NCBI RefSeq assembly: GCF_040807025.1
Contig: NC_090956.1
Location: 4,328,517-4,392,516, forward strand
Reading direction: 5' to 3'
From: Struthio camelus
Taxonomy: Eukaryota > Chordata > Aves > Struthioniformes > Struthionidae
Length of the DNA: 64,000 nt
Position numbers and translations under genes: made by a program. Position 1 is the stretch's first letter; the number at the start of each line of letters is the position of its first letter. The notes below the pieces were generated by a model. That model saw only the letters and a list, made by a program, of their open reading frames with translations, searched no databases and had not been told where the DNA came from. Shown here in pieces: positions 12,106-24,515 of the stretch.

Positions 12106-15100
12106 CTTGTTGTATTTACCCTCTTGCAGCAGTTAATGTGAGAGGAAAGGGAAAGCAGGAGTGTGGTTTTTTTGTTTGTTTTTTTTTTAACCTTCCTGCA
12201 AGGTGCTTTCTACCAGCGATATTTGCAGAACATACATACTTCATCCCAGCACCCTTTATATGATCTGTTAGTTTACGAGAGACAGTGTGGCTTCACACAG
12301 GATTAATCACACTGAAGAAAGTCTGTTGCAGGTGTGCAGGGTTATAAGGATTTTCTCCCTCAAAAAGCCTTTTCCTGACCACTGCCGAATCTCTAATCTC
12401 TAGGAATCTCAGCCCAAGTGGTTGCCAGGACATGTTTAATGAGCCTAGTTCTGCTCAGATAAGACATACGCTGCCATTAGCACTATGGCTGAGGCTGTAG
12501 TTTTGCTATAGAAAGGCCTAGAGTTGAAATTACAGCTAGTAGAAGCTTTCAGCTATATGTGCTGAAGGCTGGGATTTTTTTTTTTCTTCCTGTTAAGATA
12601 TGAATACAAAGCATTACCTTCTCTCCTCTCTTCAAGGAGAGTTTCTGCATTTGTTAGCTGTGTTTTTCCTTTCACACGCCCAGTCCTTGATTTTTTTGGG
12701 TGAAATACAGTACTTCCTGCCAGCCTCGGCCAACGGCTCCGTCTTCCGATGTTTCAAATCATGGCTGCTCAGGAAGGACCAAGTGGCCACTTTGCACTTC
12801 TGGAATTACCATCCAGGGTGCTGAGGGGTGTAACTCATCAGGCCTGAGGAAAAAGAATTACACGTAGGGGAGTTAGTTTGAACTAGAGCTCCAAACCAGA
12901 GAGCCTGAGATCGCACACATTCCCCTTTGAAAGTAATGCCCCCCCCCCTCTGTGATGAGAGGGGTGTGACACTGCATCTCCGAGTGCGAATGTGTGCAAG
13001 GCTCTTGCAAAGGAGGCTCGTCCCAGGCCGCTTTAACCCAACAGCCACCAGCAGGGGAAGCCAGTAAATGACCCCCCCAAAGCCTTGCACGCAGCAGCCA
13101 TCCCCATGTGATGCAGTGAAACCCCAAATCATTAGGACGTTTCTCTCTCTCCCCCTCGTTCTCCCATGTCATGTTTGCATCATTACAGCACTGACCTCTC
13201 AATAGCCAGGATGTTACCAATCATATTAGCTAGATTGTCACTCACTACTGTTTCTTAGAAAATGACCCCCCCACACACACATCACCTCTACCTCAAAATG
13301 GAGTGAAAGTTGTATTTTTAAACAGACCTACGTGATGCGACAGCTACGCTGCCTGTTCATCTTTCCTCCTGCAATAAGTGCCTACAGCAGCTCATGCTCA
13401 TTTTTAACTCCAGAGCCCTTGATGTAAGCCATGCGCTTGGGCAGCCAACCAAGGGCAAGTCTTTCCTATCATACTGACCATGCTGCGCAATGGAAAACTT
13501 AACCCAATTAAATGCCAGGACCACAGAGGTTTGGTGAAGGAGCTAGTAGACCTGACAGTTCTTCTGCACTGACTAAATAAAAAAAAAAATTGAAAAAACG
13601 TACAGAGGAATGACTCCTGCACAGCTAGGATGAGAATGTTTTAGGGTCTTCTGCAGCAATAAAACACACATTAGCTAAGGCAGATCTGCCACTAGTTTAA
13701 GTTCATCCACAAGATAGGACTTTAGAAACGAGCAGCATCAGGGCTTGAGAAGCTCTCTCTCCAGAAGCCCTGGGCTGACTGCAGAAAGATGAAGTGGTTG
13801 CATTTCTTCCCCTCCACTCTGTCGAGACAACTGTACGTTGTTGCTATAAATAAAGCCTCTCTGGATCTGGCTTCTTTTAACCTTGGAGGAAGGTAACTTA
13901 GCCACTGCACCAGCAAAAAAGGCAAGGGCTCTAAACAGGGCCATTCCCACCTAACAAAGTCTTGATGTCACAGGAACTCCCTCCAGCCTGCTCAGAGGCA
14001 GAAGTGCATGTAAAGGTGGTAAAAGCACTTGTTCAGAATTCCCTAGCAAACACCATTTGCCCAGTATGCGCACAACTGGGATGTATGTGCTCCTAATATA
14101 AAAGCTTCATCAGCAGAAAAATGCAAGTTGCGGCCTTCAGCCAGAGAGCCCTGCTGCAACTGGGAGGAGAGGGAGCTCTTACTGCCTGCTGTTGCAATTT
14201 GAAAAGATAAAGATAGAACTGAATTTGGTTTCTGACCTCATGAGACTCCCTTCCAAGATCAGGGCTTCAGCTGTGGAGGTCAGATTGCAACCACCATTTA
14301 AGCAAACAGTACACCTGTATGCAGGCAGTTTGTATTACAGGCCTTTGCTCTTGTATTCAGATCAGACACTTGAAGCTATGCCAAACTGCCCTTCTAAAGG
14401 CACACCGCTTATTTTCCATCTGGTATGGAGAGACGATAGAGAGTAATCGTCAAAAAGTAACTGGTAGATCTTGTAAAACAGTAAATAGTTTCTCTTCAAA
14501 GAACAAGATTTTGACAATTTTGAGCTAAAAGATGAATTCCTGCACAAGATCGAATTGTAACGTTTCGGATTACACACAGCTACAAGATACAATCATGCAG
14601 ACACGAGGATGCCTCCTGGAGCATCCTGGAGCAGCTCCAGCAGTTAGCCTTCCAAGCAAGACCCACGGAATTGCAGATTCAGGGCACAGCTGTCCAAGCG
14701 CCAGCTCCAGTAACAAAGCACGAAGATAAGCTGGACTCGCACCTCTGAGTCCTTGCTGCACATGGTACAGCACATCTCGGTGGAGCGCTTGTACAGTTGA
14801 GCAGAACGTGTTTGACTGTAGCTGGAAATACAGTGTTATTTCCATTGTGCAGAGAAGTAACAGTTGGAGGTGGCAGGACAGCACAGGATTTGGACACCGT
14901 TAGCCCCAAGGATCAATGCTTAAGAAGTTACTAAAAGATACACAAACACTAGGGTAACTAGTATTCCTGTTCCAAAAACACAGCTAGTCAAGCAAGAGGA
15001 AAAGCACCGCTCTGCAGCCATCCCTTCAACAGATAGCTGCGAAGTAACATGTCTGCTGCACTTGGCAGCCGTGCCCAAGAGGAGCATCAGGTCTGTGTGT

Positions 15101-15210
15101 AGGCACAAGTACATAACTATCACCACGCAGGTTCTCATAGCGGAGACCGGCACCTCTGTCTCTTGGAAACACACTATAAAAAGGAACTATGTTAACAGTA
15201 AAGAAAATGC
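12106..15210. other. Tail-to-tail spacer between DHRS7B and TMEM11
   Basis: No gene, RNA or clear transposable element seen. It contains a C10 run at 12939-12948 and short CA repeats near 13270. Reading frames are short and unlike any family I know. Part of it may be alternative 3' UTR of either convergent gene. Confidence 0.6.
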
Positions 15211-15214
15211 AAAA

Positions 15215-15616
15215 GTATTTGAAATTCTCATCCTTTAATGGTCAATGATAACTTCTGGCTGGTTCTGTGTAATACAATTAAACAATATACTTAAATGTTT
15301 CCCAAAAAAAGAAAAAAGCTCTCACCCCTCCCACCCTTTCTTTATATAGCTTGCTTTCTTTCGCCGACATCCCGCTGCTGGATTAGACTCCCGTGGCCTA
15401 ACATACAGCTCTCTCAAGTCATCGCACATCCACATTTTAAGTGTAATGAAGAACTGAAAAACCTTGGTGCACCTGTGATGTGTTATTTTAAAAATAACAG
15501 CTCTATTAAACCAACTCCTTCCCAGTCTCCACTGCTTCTCAAAGAGGAAAAACAAAATGTTACTGTGGGAGTCTTAATACACTTGTCTTTGTGGGTTTCT
15601 CTCTTCCCTGCTGAAG
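15215..15616 (-). other. TMEM11: TMEM11 3' UTR (probable)
   Basis: Sequence between the TMEM11 stop and the candidate ATTAAA, with no coding signal. A second weak hexamer (TATAAA on the minus strand, 15341-15346) could give a shorter form. Confidence 0.4.
15234..15239 (-). terminator. TMEM11: Candidate polyadenylation signal ATTAAA of TMEM11
   Basis: The minus-strand ATTAAA lies about 380 bases after the TMEM11 stop. It is the common second-choice hexamer. No minus-strand AATAAA occurs until about 11287, so this is the likeliest nearby signal. Confidence 0.4.
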
Positions 15617-16133
15617 TCATACAGCGTAGAGTTCATAGATCTTCTTTACACAGTACACCAGGGCAGCGAGTGCTATCGTGTTATGCAGTCTCTTTCTGTG
15701 CAGGTCGTCCTTCCTCACCAGCACCACTGGAGTGGAGGAGGTGAGCGTATGCAGGGGCAGGCGGGAAAGTTTATAGGCATCATACTCTACTTGGTACTTG
15801 CAGCAAGGATCAAATTGCCAGGAGATACCATAAAGGGTGCAGCAAGCCATGCTCAGCACACCAGCGGGCAGCGAGATGTAGTGGGAATAATCTACTGGAA
15901 GTGCCAAAGGGGTGAAGAGACAGGTGGTGCCCGCTAACACAGCCGTCTTGTGCAGGCAGTTCCCGACAGTGATCCAGCGGGCCGTCTCATCACCAATGCG
16001 AGTGGGCTCTATCACTATGTATTTGTACTGTGCTTCCAGGGCCTGCTCCAGCTCATACTCAAACTGGTCCTGAGCATTCTCTCCGTTGTAGATCTCATGC
16101 ACGATGTAACAGTCCGTGGAGGACAAGGTGACC
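15617..16133 (-). CDS. TMEM11: TMEM11 exon 2 (bulk of the protein)
   Basis: The minus-strand acceptor TGTTAACAG lies just before 16133. The 517 bp start with the last base of the split Arg codon and run to TGA at 15619-15617. The exon encodes residues 23-194, including both hydrophobic segments. The open frame upstream of 16133 is intron, not an alternative start. Confidence 0.97.
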
Positions 16134-19100
16134 CTGTTAACAGGAAACACAGCATTAAAACTACAGAGTTTAAGGACAGACTTTCCATCAACCCAGTTAT
16201 AAGAGCATGAAGGAAAAATGACTGAAGTCAGGGCAGCCTCTCAAGGTCACTCAGCCTCTGCTTAACAACAAGCAGCTTTTACAAACCCAGATTCATTTCA
16301 CATCAGCTAGTTATGCTTTTTATATAAAAACAGTCATCCTAAAATGAAGCAACTTATCTTTTGTTAAGTTTTCGTAGCTTGGAGGAACCAAGAACATTTT
16401 GAGAAAACAGGATCTTGTGATCAGTTCAGTTCTCCTAAAATGGTTCCTCACACATACCCAAGCAGCTGCTCTAGAGATACTGTAAACGTCACACCTCAGT
16501 GACCACATTGGATGGATGAATGAATGAATGAACGAACTACAGAGACTCAAGGAGTTTTTATAAAAAATAGGACTAACAGCTCATTCATTGAGAGGGCAAG
16601 TTGCATTGGACATTTGAGAGCGAGCACCTTCAAACACCTTTGCTTTCTCTCCACAATAACCACCTCTTTGCCCCCTATGCAGCTTGCTATTTAGTCTGCC
16701 ATGTTAAACCCAGCCTATGAGGACGGCAAGGAGACATTGCTGGAAGTGAAGATGAGAAAGGTAGCGGAGCACTCTGAATTCGTTACAGAAGGGTTCACTC
16801 CCTCTTACTGAAATAGCAGGCAAGCAAGAAAGGAAAGCTCTTAACCAAAATAGGTTTTAGCAACAAAGACAGACATGTTTGCTTTACCCTGAAGCAGGCT
16901 CCCTGCTGACAGGGGATTCACAATAGACTTCTACACCCCCCATTTGAGTATGGGCTTTCAGCTACCTAAAATTACATCAATTGCCAGCTTCCCTACAACC
17001 TCTTCATACACAGCAAGCATCACCTTGTTGTAACAGGCTGTTACAGCTAGTAAAAAGGATTATGACTGCTTACCTGCACTGAGAAAGGGTAAAAACTATC
17101 CATTAGAACACAGCAAAATACATCCTCCTAAACAGGAGATATAGCTATTTCTGACATACTTGTGCTTAAACAAAGCAAAACTGAACACGTGGCTTCCCAA
17201 GGATAAAAATATCTGGCAGATTCCTCTAGCAGAAGGAGAGCAAATTGCACACATATTTGACCTAATCGCAGCAGACAAAACCACCTCACCCCAACAGCAT
17301 TTAGACCCTCCTGATACTGGGAGGCAAGAGACTGCTAAAACGAAGAATGAAACTAGCACTTCTTGCTCCATTAGTACAATGGTACTTGTGTGCATGCACT
17401 GGAAAATAAGGGAAAGAAAATACACGTTCATGAGTGCTGGGTTACCAGACATTACCCTTAATGTGCACCTTCATTCACGCTGTAAAGGGTATCATGCAGT
17501 GGCCATCTGTAATCAAGAATATTGTTAAATTACAAGCCGGTGCCAAACGTAGCTGCTTTTGGGAATAGTGGCAAACATATCAAACAGCAGGAATTAAGAT
17601 GCACCAATCTCTCTCAAGGCAGAATAATAAGCAGTTTCTGGCTGGTATTTATATAAACCTACAAGGAAAACTCCACTTACAAGCTAGTTATTGGGTTCAC
17701 TGCAGTACATTTTCCCTGTGGCCTGTTCACAAGTAGAACGTGAAATAAAAATCCACCTGAACACTGTGCATGCCAGGGGCTGGTTTAAGGCCATCGTCTT
17801 GTCAAACGTTTGGAAAAATCGAATAAGATTCTTCACCTTGATTTTTTTAAAGCAACCTCTCCAACTGAAGGATGCATCCTGTACACGATTAACCCTTTCA
17901 GCACAGGATGTGATGGGCTCTGGTGTTCAATAGTGAATTGGCAAATATTTAAAGGAAAATTTGAAAGGACAGAACTTGCATAAAAATTTAATAGAGCACT
18001 GTATTTCTTTAACACAACTAAGTGTTACATACAGAATGAGTTAACCAGCTGTTGCACTAGTATGTTAAGGAGACAGCTGGTAATGGTTTCTGCCAGGGAT
18101 GACCAGACCAAATGCAGCCTCAGCCAAATCAAGAATTCCAGTTTCATTTCAGAAGACACACTGAGACTTAAGGTAGCTCTGTAAAACTACACCAACGACT
18201 ATGTGAAACCACTTACTGAGCCATAATGACTTCAGTGAAAAACTATTGCTGAAAGGCATTTTCAGCACTGGGTCAGCATCCAGCTTAACACAATCCTCCA
18301 GTTAAAAATTATTATTTCCTCTAAAGTAGTATTTTTCAGGTTGAGAGAAGGATTCAACAGCATTTAGCTTTCTGTAACACCTAGGGCCATGCAGTGTGGG
18401 TCTGCAAAACAGAGAATTAGAAACCAAATTCAACTGACATAACCAAGGACTCAACTGAGGCTTAGGAACAGTATGACAGCCTAGTCACCCTAGGACCCCT
18501 CTTTGGTCAGTGGGAAAATAAGGAGGGAACAAATCCATTTCTCCCTGCCTGGAGAAGAGCCTTGGTGGGCTTGGTGTCTCACACTAGGAACTCAAGTGAG
18601 GTAACGACATTACATGGGACGCCTCCAGACGTTGACCAGTATCCATCTCTCCTGGAGTCTTGGGCTCTGCCAGGCTCTGGGGCTTCGTAAAAATGAAGTC
18701 AAAGCACAATCCTTCCGAGCCAAAACAAGCATAACTTAGAATGTTTTCCATTTAAAAATCACTGTGAACTAAATACACAAAAGCTTCTTCCCTGATAAAG
18801 CCTAGCCCCCAAACTGTGCTGTTTCTTCAGACTAAGTCCCTTATTAGGGATTAAATCTCTGTCAGAGTGAGTGCTCGAGTTACAGCTGGCAAAACGGACA
18901 GTCCCAAAAACAAAGGCCAAGGAATGAAAAATTAGCTACTCAAACAACAGGACACATGAAGAGTCAGTAACGCAAGCAGGACTGATATGAGAGAAAGCCT
19001 CTGCTCTGTAACAGAGGAGTGGAGTTTACCACGTATAATTTCCACCCAAGAAATGGCTGCTCCTGGAGGAAGGGAAGCTGAAAAGAGAGTTGTTCTAAGA

Positions 19101-22100
19101 CAACCCAGAAGGAGATGCAGCTGAGATGCGTAGACTGCAAACAGGCTTCAGAAGATTTTAGACCTTCTCAGGATGCAGAGCAGGACTGAGGACTTCAACT
19201 ATGAAAACTCACAGACACAACCTCTCCTGACACAACCTTTCAATTGAACAATGGTTGCACATGAACAAACCCAATCAAAGCAACTGGATTTGCTCTAACC
19301 CTGCAGGCTACGGAGTTTGCCTTTTGGAACTTGTTGTCCCGTCCCGTCCCTCCCCCGCTTTCCCAGCAACAGCAAATAAAAAAGCAGAACTATGCAAACC
19401 AAATCTAAGCTGGCATCCCCCACTTGTGAAGTGCTGCTAATTTTACATAAACTCCATTTCACTTAAAAGCACAGTAAATAACCTGTGTCAGAGATAATCT
19501 AGTTCCAGAAGTCATAAAACATTGCCACACATTCAGAAGTCCAGCTGCTATCTACTAGGCAGCCCAGAATCTACAAAAAGCAGGCATTAACGCTACTCAG
19601 TCAAAGGATTTTCCAAGACCAGCCCTCTTTTTGTGGCAGCAGAGGGCGATATTAACACCTCCCTCCCCCCAAAAATACCCGCTAAAAAAAAAAAAAAGTT
19701 GTACAACTGTTCTACAAGAAGAGTTCTGGAGCTTCCATCCCAATAGTTTATTCTACTGCAGCTTCATGCATCCCATTATTGAGAGCTTTTTGAATGCCTC
19801 ATTCATTCCTGGTGCCAGCAGCATACATATGTGGTGAAATGTGGCAGTACTCTCAACTATTTTTATATAAGCATATATAAAAATCAAGACAAAAATCATT
19901 TAAAAACCACTAATAATCTTGGCATTACCAAAATTTTACATAAGTAAGGAATCAGTTGTTAACAGAGCTACTACCAGCCGAGGGGACAGAAGCATCTGTC
20001 CTAGCCATAGGGCAAGTTTCAAGTTACATGTGGAATATCTTCCAAACATGGGAATATCAGAGAGCACCAAGAGAGGGATACTGCAGCTGGCTGAACAAAG
20101 GAAACTTCAGCAGTTTCCCCACTTACAAACCTCTAAGCAGCTCTGTTTCTGTGCCTCCACCTTGGAGGGAGTCTCCTCGCTGCCTCTTGAAAACACCAGC
20201 CTGTCTGGTTAAATGTAAGTTTCAACTGGATAATCTTTATGGATGAAGAAAGAAATGCCCTTCTGAGGGGGGACAATAAGCAGCACAGTGCCACTCAATG
20301 TGAAGAGACCATAAGTCTTGCCAGGTGCCAACTGCAAAGGGAGAAACGGAGGAACAGACTGCTGAAAACAGGGCATATGACAACATCCTGGAATAAATCC
20401 CAGCATCTTCCTACCACTGTCCACTTGGAGGGGAAAACAACTGAGCCTCATGAGTGCGTTGCCTTCGGCCTAACGGTGCTCCTCAATCTGCCAGATGGCA
20501 AGGATTTCAAGTCCTCTAACTATCTGAACTCTGCAAAGTGCCCAGAATCACAATTAGAAAGAATCTCAACCTGCGCAGAGGCATCAAGCACTGGTCTAGT
20601 TCTAAGCAAAAAAGGGTTTTTTAAGCCCTCTCCCTTAACATGTAGGTCTTGTTATTATCTTTTTAAAGAATATTTCTGGACAACAGCAGTGCTCACAGCA
20701 CCAAACAGACATTCATCTGAACTATAAATGAAGACAGACCTATTTGATCTGTACAAAAGAAAGAAAAAAAAAAAAGGAGAAAGGAGAGTCTTGCAGTAGT
20801 GTGATAGCTAATGCCTGTGACTCCAGAAGTCTGTCACGTGCAGCAGCACACAAAATCCAGTGTAGCAATACAACGAGGGACTCGAGGCTGGTTACGTGAA
20901 TGATTCCAGAAGAGGCACATTACAGATGGTCAAAGCACACAGTGTTTGGAGTCATTATTAGCATCTCAGCTAAGCCTGAATAAGTCAGGAAAGTCTGGGC
21001 AAGATGAATTCAAACACCGTAACAGACTAAGCTTCTCTCTCCCACATAAATCCTCCTCAAAACGTCATTTAATTTCAGCGTGAAAAATGAGTTGTGGTCT
21101 GGCTTTAATTTCCAGTGGAAATACTCCACCTCAAAGTCTTATTTGACAAGAATGTATTTTTCTACTCAAGAGAGCTCCAGGATATGGTGTACAGGAAGTG
21201 CTGCAGGTCCAAGCCAAAACGTCTGCACAATCATTTCTGTCAAACCTCTCCATTCTCTCCCGGTCTCAGGCCATTGGCCACTAATATCAAGCCTATGGCT
21301 TGAGAGGCCATTCTCTAAAATCTGTCAATGCACACATTAAAGTGGAGGAAAAAATAAAGCAGGATCTCCAACCAAAAGGTGCATCTTCAATACAAATGGA
21401 GAAGAACTGGAGAACATAGGTGAGATCTTCAAACAGTCTTGGCAAACGAAGACAACATCTACCAAGGAAAACGCAACCAGGCCATAACAAAAATACACCA
21501 GCCACCAGAGCAAAGAGGCGCGTCAATTTTAAGTCAACTAATGATTAGCCAGCCCAATGGAAACAGGTCAATCATTGCTCTAAGCAAACAGATTACCTGA
21601 AATCTGAGCAGTACTGGTAGTGAAAGGAGAGATCTTTAAGGGTGCAGAGAAGCCAATGTAAGTTAGTGGTGATGACATTAAAGCTGTTCTTTCTGGAGTT
21701 TGTTAGAACATCTCCTCAGGGAACAAGTGGCATTCTGTTTTGTGTTCTGACGGTCATCGTGCTGAGTTTTACGCATCAACTCCAAGTACAATTCAGTGTC
21801 TGTTCTGTATAAAAAGTTGTTTTGCTTTAGAGATTAACAATTCCCTTTAGACAGTCTCCATTAAAGAGTCTATCCAGAATGAAGAAAAAATAAGTACTTA
21901 GTGGGTTCTTTTCAGTGCTTTGGGTTGTTCTTTTTAACCTTATTATTTCACCACCAGAGAGTAAATTAAAATTCATGGCCAATAGTATTTGAAATTAATA
22001 TTTTTACATTTATTCCTAGTCAGAAAAGTACTTTTCAATCAATTACAGAATCCCTTTTATCAATAAAGTCACTTACAAAAGGATGCAGCCTCCACAGATA

Positions 22101-24132
22101 TAGTTGCTGGATTTTTTTTTTTTTTTAAATGAAAGCTAGTCTAGCCTAACAGCAGACAGTATTTTATTCACTACCAAGTCCCCTGACGCTACCTCGCAAC
22201 AGAGATCTTTTTAGACTAGCTGGCGGACAAATACAAAAATACCTTGAAGCAGCTCATTTATGAAAAAGCTGGATTAGTATATTCAGTTTGAAGGAATGTG
22301 TCTTTGGACAAAAATCCTATTCAGCGTAAGAAAACTGTATTTGCTATATAAAAAGCATATGTCGTCATTTGATGACATCAGCTCTGTCAGCCTTGCTTTT
22401 TACACAACTTGCATTGCCAGCAGCCAAACGAGATTGGTTGGTATGATTTAGGATTAGACACTGATCAAGAGAGACAGAGGCCCAGTCACGTGCATTTCCA
22501 GCTTCGCAACTGCAAGGAACAAGTACTACCTGAGTGACATCACCTGACACTCATTAAAAGTATGATCTCGTGCTAGGTTCGTATGGCATGACACCTAACA
22601 GAACAAGCATCTTCTGATAGGATCATAAGGCACTGGTCAATGGTGTATCATAGTCACAGATCAGCTATTGTCTTGTAAGGACGTCTGTCCTTACTTACAT
22701 ACAGCTACATACTTCTCACTGTAAAAGGAAAGCTAATATACACTGAAGGTCAGTGAAGTAGGTAACTCATGTTTATGAATAAGTATTTTTGATCATAAGA
22801 TGAAGAATAATCATAGCTAAAATACTTTCAATTACTTCAGATTATTGTATAGTTCACAGATTAAGTTACACAGTAAAAATTCATTTTTAAATCTGCACGA
22901 ATTTTCATCCTGGCAGGATAATTTTCACTGAAGTACAGTACTCTTCACGTTTTTTCTTCACTTCCATTGGGAGGCAAGGTCTGCCAGATGAAAGCTCTTC
23001 ATGTGTATAGTTCTGGGGCAGGCGTCAGCACTGGCTGCAGACAGCTTTACCACTATGCCACCGAGCTCCCTGGTATTCTTAGTTGTTTATATAAACTATG
23101 CTGATGCGGTAATTCCATCAGCTCTTCCAATTCAATTACTTCTAAATTCCCTGAACACAGACAGCATTCCTGCATTTCGCATTGGCACTAGGATTTTAAG
23201 TACTGCTTGCGACTCTCCTTGGCTGCATAGCTTCAGTACCATCAAAAAATAATACTCTTGAAATACAGCATGGGAGCAAGGTGAAACAAAACCCACAGTA
23301 AAGAGTCACAGGGAAAACAGACTCTCTAGGTAAAGCAGCAGAATAAAAGGAAACTTCTGTTCTCCATAAAAACGCAGCCGCTTTCAGAAGCTTCTGGTTA
23401 CATTAGTCAGCCCCAGGGCAAAACAGGGAAAATAGCAGCGTATGAAATACAAGCTTTAACTGCTGATTTTAAGTCGGTAGAGAACTGTGCACACGGATTC
23501 TAAAGCAGCTCAACGAGATTTTTCTCTCTCTTTCTCCTGCCTTTGAAACTTAGGCTCCCCCAACTTCCACAGCTACCCCGCAGGCAGCTCCAGCGCGTCC
23601 CAGCTCCTCCCGCGTCCCGACAGAGGCAGAGGGAGAGCGAGGCACCCAGACGCCCCCCGCGGAGCGGCCCGGCCCGGCCCGGCTCCGGCAGCCCCACAGC
23701 AGGAGGGAGGTCACCCTGGCCGACTGGCCGCTGCCCGGGCGGCCGGTAAAAATAGCCGCGCGAGGAGCCTCCCCGGGGCTGCCCTCCTCCACGCCGGCCC
23801 CGAGCGCCGCATCCCCGCGCGGGAAGGGTTGACCTTCCCCTTCGCCTTCGCCGTCCCGCCCGCCGCGGGAGGCCCCGGCCCCGCCGTCCTCCCTCCGGCC
23901 TCCCTCAGCAGCGGCGGCACCGCCGCCGCCGTTCGCCCCTCAGCGGGGCGCCCCCGCCCTTGCCCGGGGGTCGCGGGGAGCCCCGCGGGGCCGCCTTCCC
24001 CGCCGCTCCCTCCCCGCCCGCGGAGCCCCGGCTCCCACCTCCCGCGGCCTCCGCCCCGGCTCACCTCTCCCGGCCGCCGCCGCTGCTGGTGGTGCTGCCG
24101 GGGCCAGCGCGCCTCCTTCCCCAAGCCGCCAT
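15617..24132 (-). CDS. TMEM11: TMEM11, mitochondrial membrane protein shaping cristae
   Basis: Two minus-strand coding exons, 24132-24065 and 16133-15617, join through a GT-AG intron into a complete 194-residue protein; human is 192. The N-terminus MAAWGRRRAGPGS and nearly the whole body, including YNGENAQDQFEYELEQALEA, match human TMEM11. Residues about 84-103 and 108-127 form two hydrophobic segments joined by a short loop, followed by an acidic/basic C-terminal half ending KKIYELYAV. The family is known to sit in mitochondrial membranes, bind the MICOS complex and BNIP3/BNIP3L, and control cristae shape and mitophagy. The start at 24132 has A at -3 and G at +4 and overlaps a YY1-type AAGATGGCGGC. 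Only the glycine/serine-rich linker at residues 9-20 differs clearly from human. There are no breaks. Confidence 0.97.
16134..24064 (-). other. TMEM11: TMEM11 intron 1
   Basis: A 7.9-kb AT-rich intron between the donor at 24064 (GAGAG|GTGAGCC) and the acceptor at 16134. It holds an A-rich run near 19684-19697, a T-run near 22110-22126 and a short TGAA repeat near 16516-16530. An antisense open frame of about 160 codons at 20239-20727 has no recognisable homology. No RNA gene or young transposon seen. The last 0.5 kb near exon 1 becomes CpG-rich. Confidence 0.85.
24065..24132 (-). CDS. TMEM11: TMEM11 exon 1 (coding part)
   Basis: ATG at 24132-24130 on the minus strand opens MAAWGRRRAGPGSTTSSGG, and the exon ends two bases into an Arg codon at the donor GAGAG|GTGAGCC. 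The human N-terminus MAAWGRRRLGPGSSGGSARER aligns, which fixes the frame. Confidence 0.95.
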
Positions 24133-24135
24133 CTT
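24125..24135 (-). promoter_or_regulatory. TMEM11: YY1-type site over the TMEM11 start codon
   Basis: The minus-strand AAGATGGCGGC is the classic YY1 core. In many housekeeping genes this motif lies just after the transcription start and includes the ATG, as it does here. This suggests a very short 5' UTR. Confidence 0.6.
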
Positions 24136-24202
24136 GGAGACACTCGACTCGCAAATGTCTCCGCCAAAGGGGCCCGGGCTGGCCCCGCCGCCCGACGGGA
24201 AA

Positions 24203-24208
24203 TGTAGT
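24203..24208 (-). promoter_or_regulatory. ACTACA-core site 1 (ZNF143/THAP11-like)
   Basis: The minus strand reads ACTACATTTCCCG, matching ACTACAnnTCCC, the core of the ZNF143/THAP11 promoter element. It lies about 70 bases upstream of the TMEM11 ATG. Confidence 0.5.
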
Positions 24209-24261
24209 GCGCCGAGCCGCGCCGGAACCGCTCCGCGGGCGGGGGCGCCCCGCGCTCGCGG

Positions 24262-24267
24262 ACTACA
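24262..24267 (+). promoter_or_regulatory. ACTACA-core site 2 (ZNF143/THAP11-like)
   Basis: The plus strand reads ACTACAACCCCCACAACGC, close to the long ZNF143 consensus (ACTACAAYTCCCAGMATGC). It lies 59 bases from site 1 and in the opposite orientation. Confidence 0.55.
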
Positions 24268-24317
24268 ACCCCCACAACGCCCCGCGCCGCCGCCGCCGCG
24301 CGGGGGACGACGGGACG

Positions 24318-24323
24318 TGTAGT
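24318..24323 (-). promoter_or_regulatory. ACTACA-core site 3 (ZNF143/THAP11-like)
   Basis: The minus strand reads ACTACACGTCCCG. It lies 56 bases from site 2, again inverted relative to it. Confidence 0.5.
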
Positions 24324-24482
24324 CCCCTCGGCAAGCAAAGGGGCGGCCAAGGCAGTGCGGTCCCCCCCTCCGCCCGGACGCGGCTGCGGGCAGGCAGAGG
24401 AACCCCGCGGCCGCCAGCTCTCCCCTTGCCCCCGGCCCCCGGCCCGCCCCACAGGCAACGGGCCCGGCGTGGGAGGAGCGCG

Positions 24483-24488
24483 ACTACA
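24483..24488 (+). promoter_or_regulatory. ACTACA-core site 4 (ZNF143/THAP11-like)
   Basis: The plus strand reads ACTACAAGTCCCGGCGTGC and continues CCCGCG, the best match of the four to the full ZNF143/THAP11 consensus. Confidence 0.6.
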
Positions 24489-24515
24489 AGTCCCGGCGTG
24501 CCCCGCGGCGCCGCC

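Noticed and set aside
16134-16150. Start of TMEM11 at 16150
   Set aside because: The triplet there is GTG in intron sequence; the acceptor at 16134-16135 and exon 1 at 24132 give the human-like N-terminus.
20239-20727. 162-codon plus-strand frame with an ATG inside TMEM11 intron 1
   Set aside because: No recognisable domain, no splice or promoter context, antisense to the gene; kept only as a chance frame unless conservation shows otherwise.
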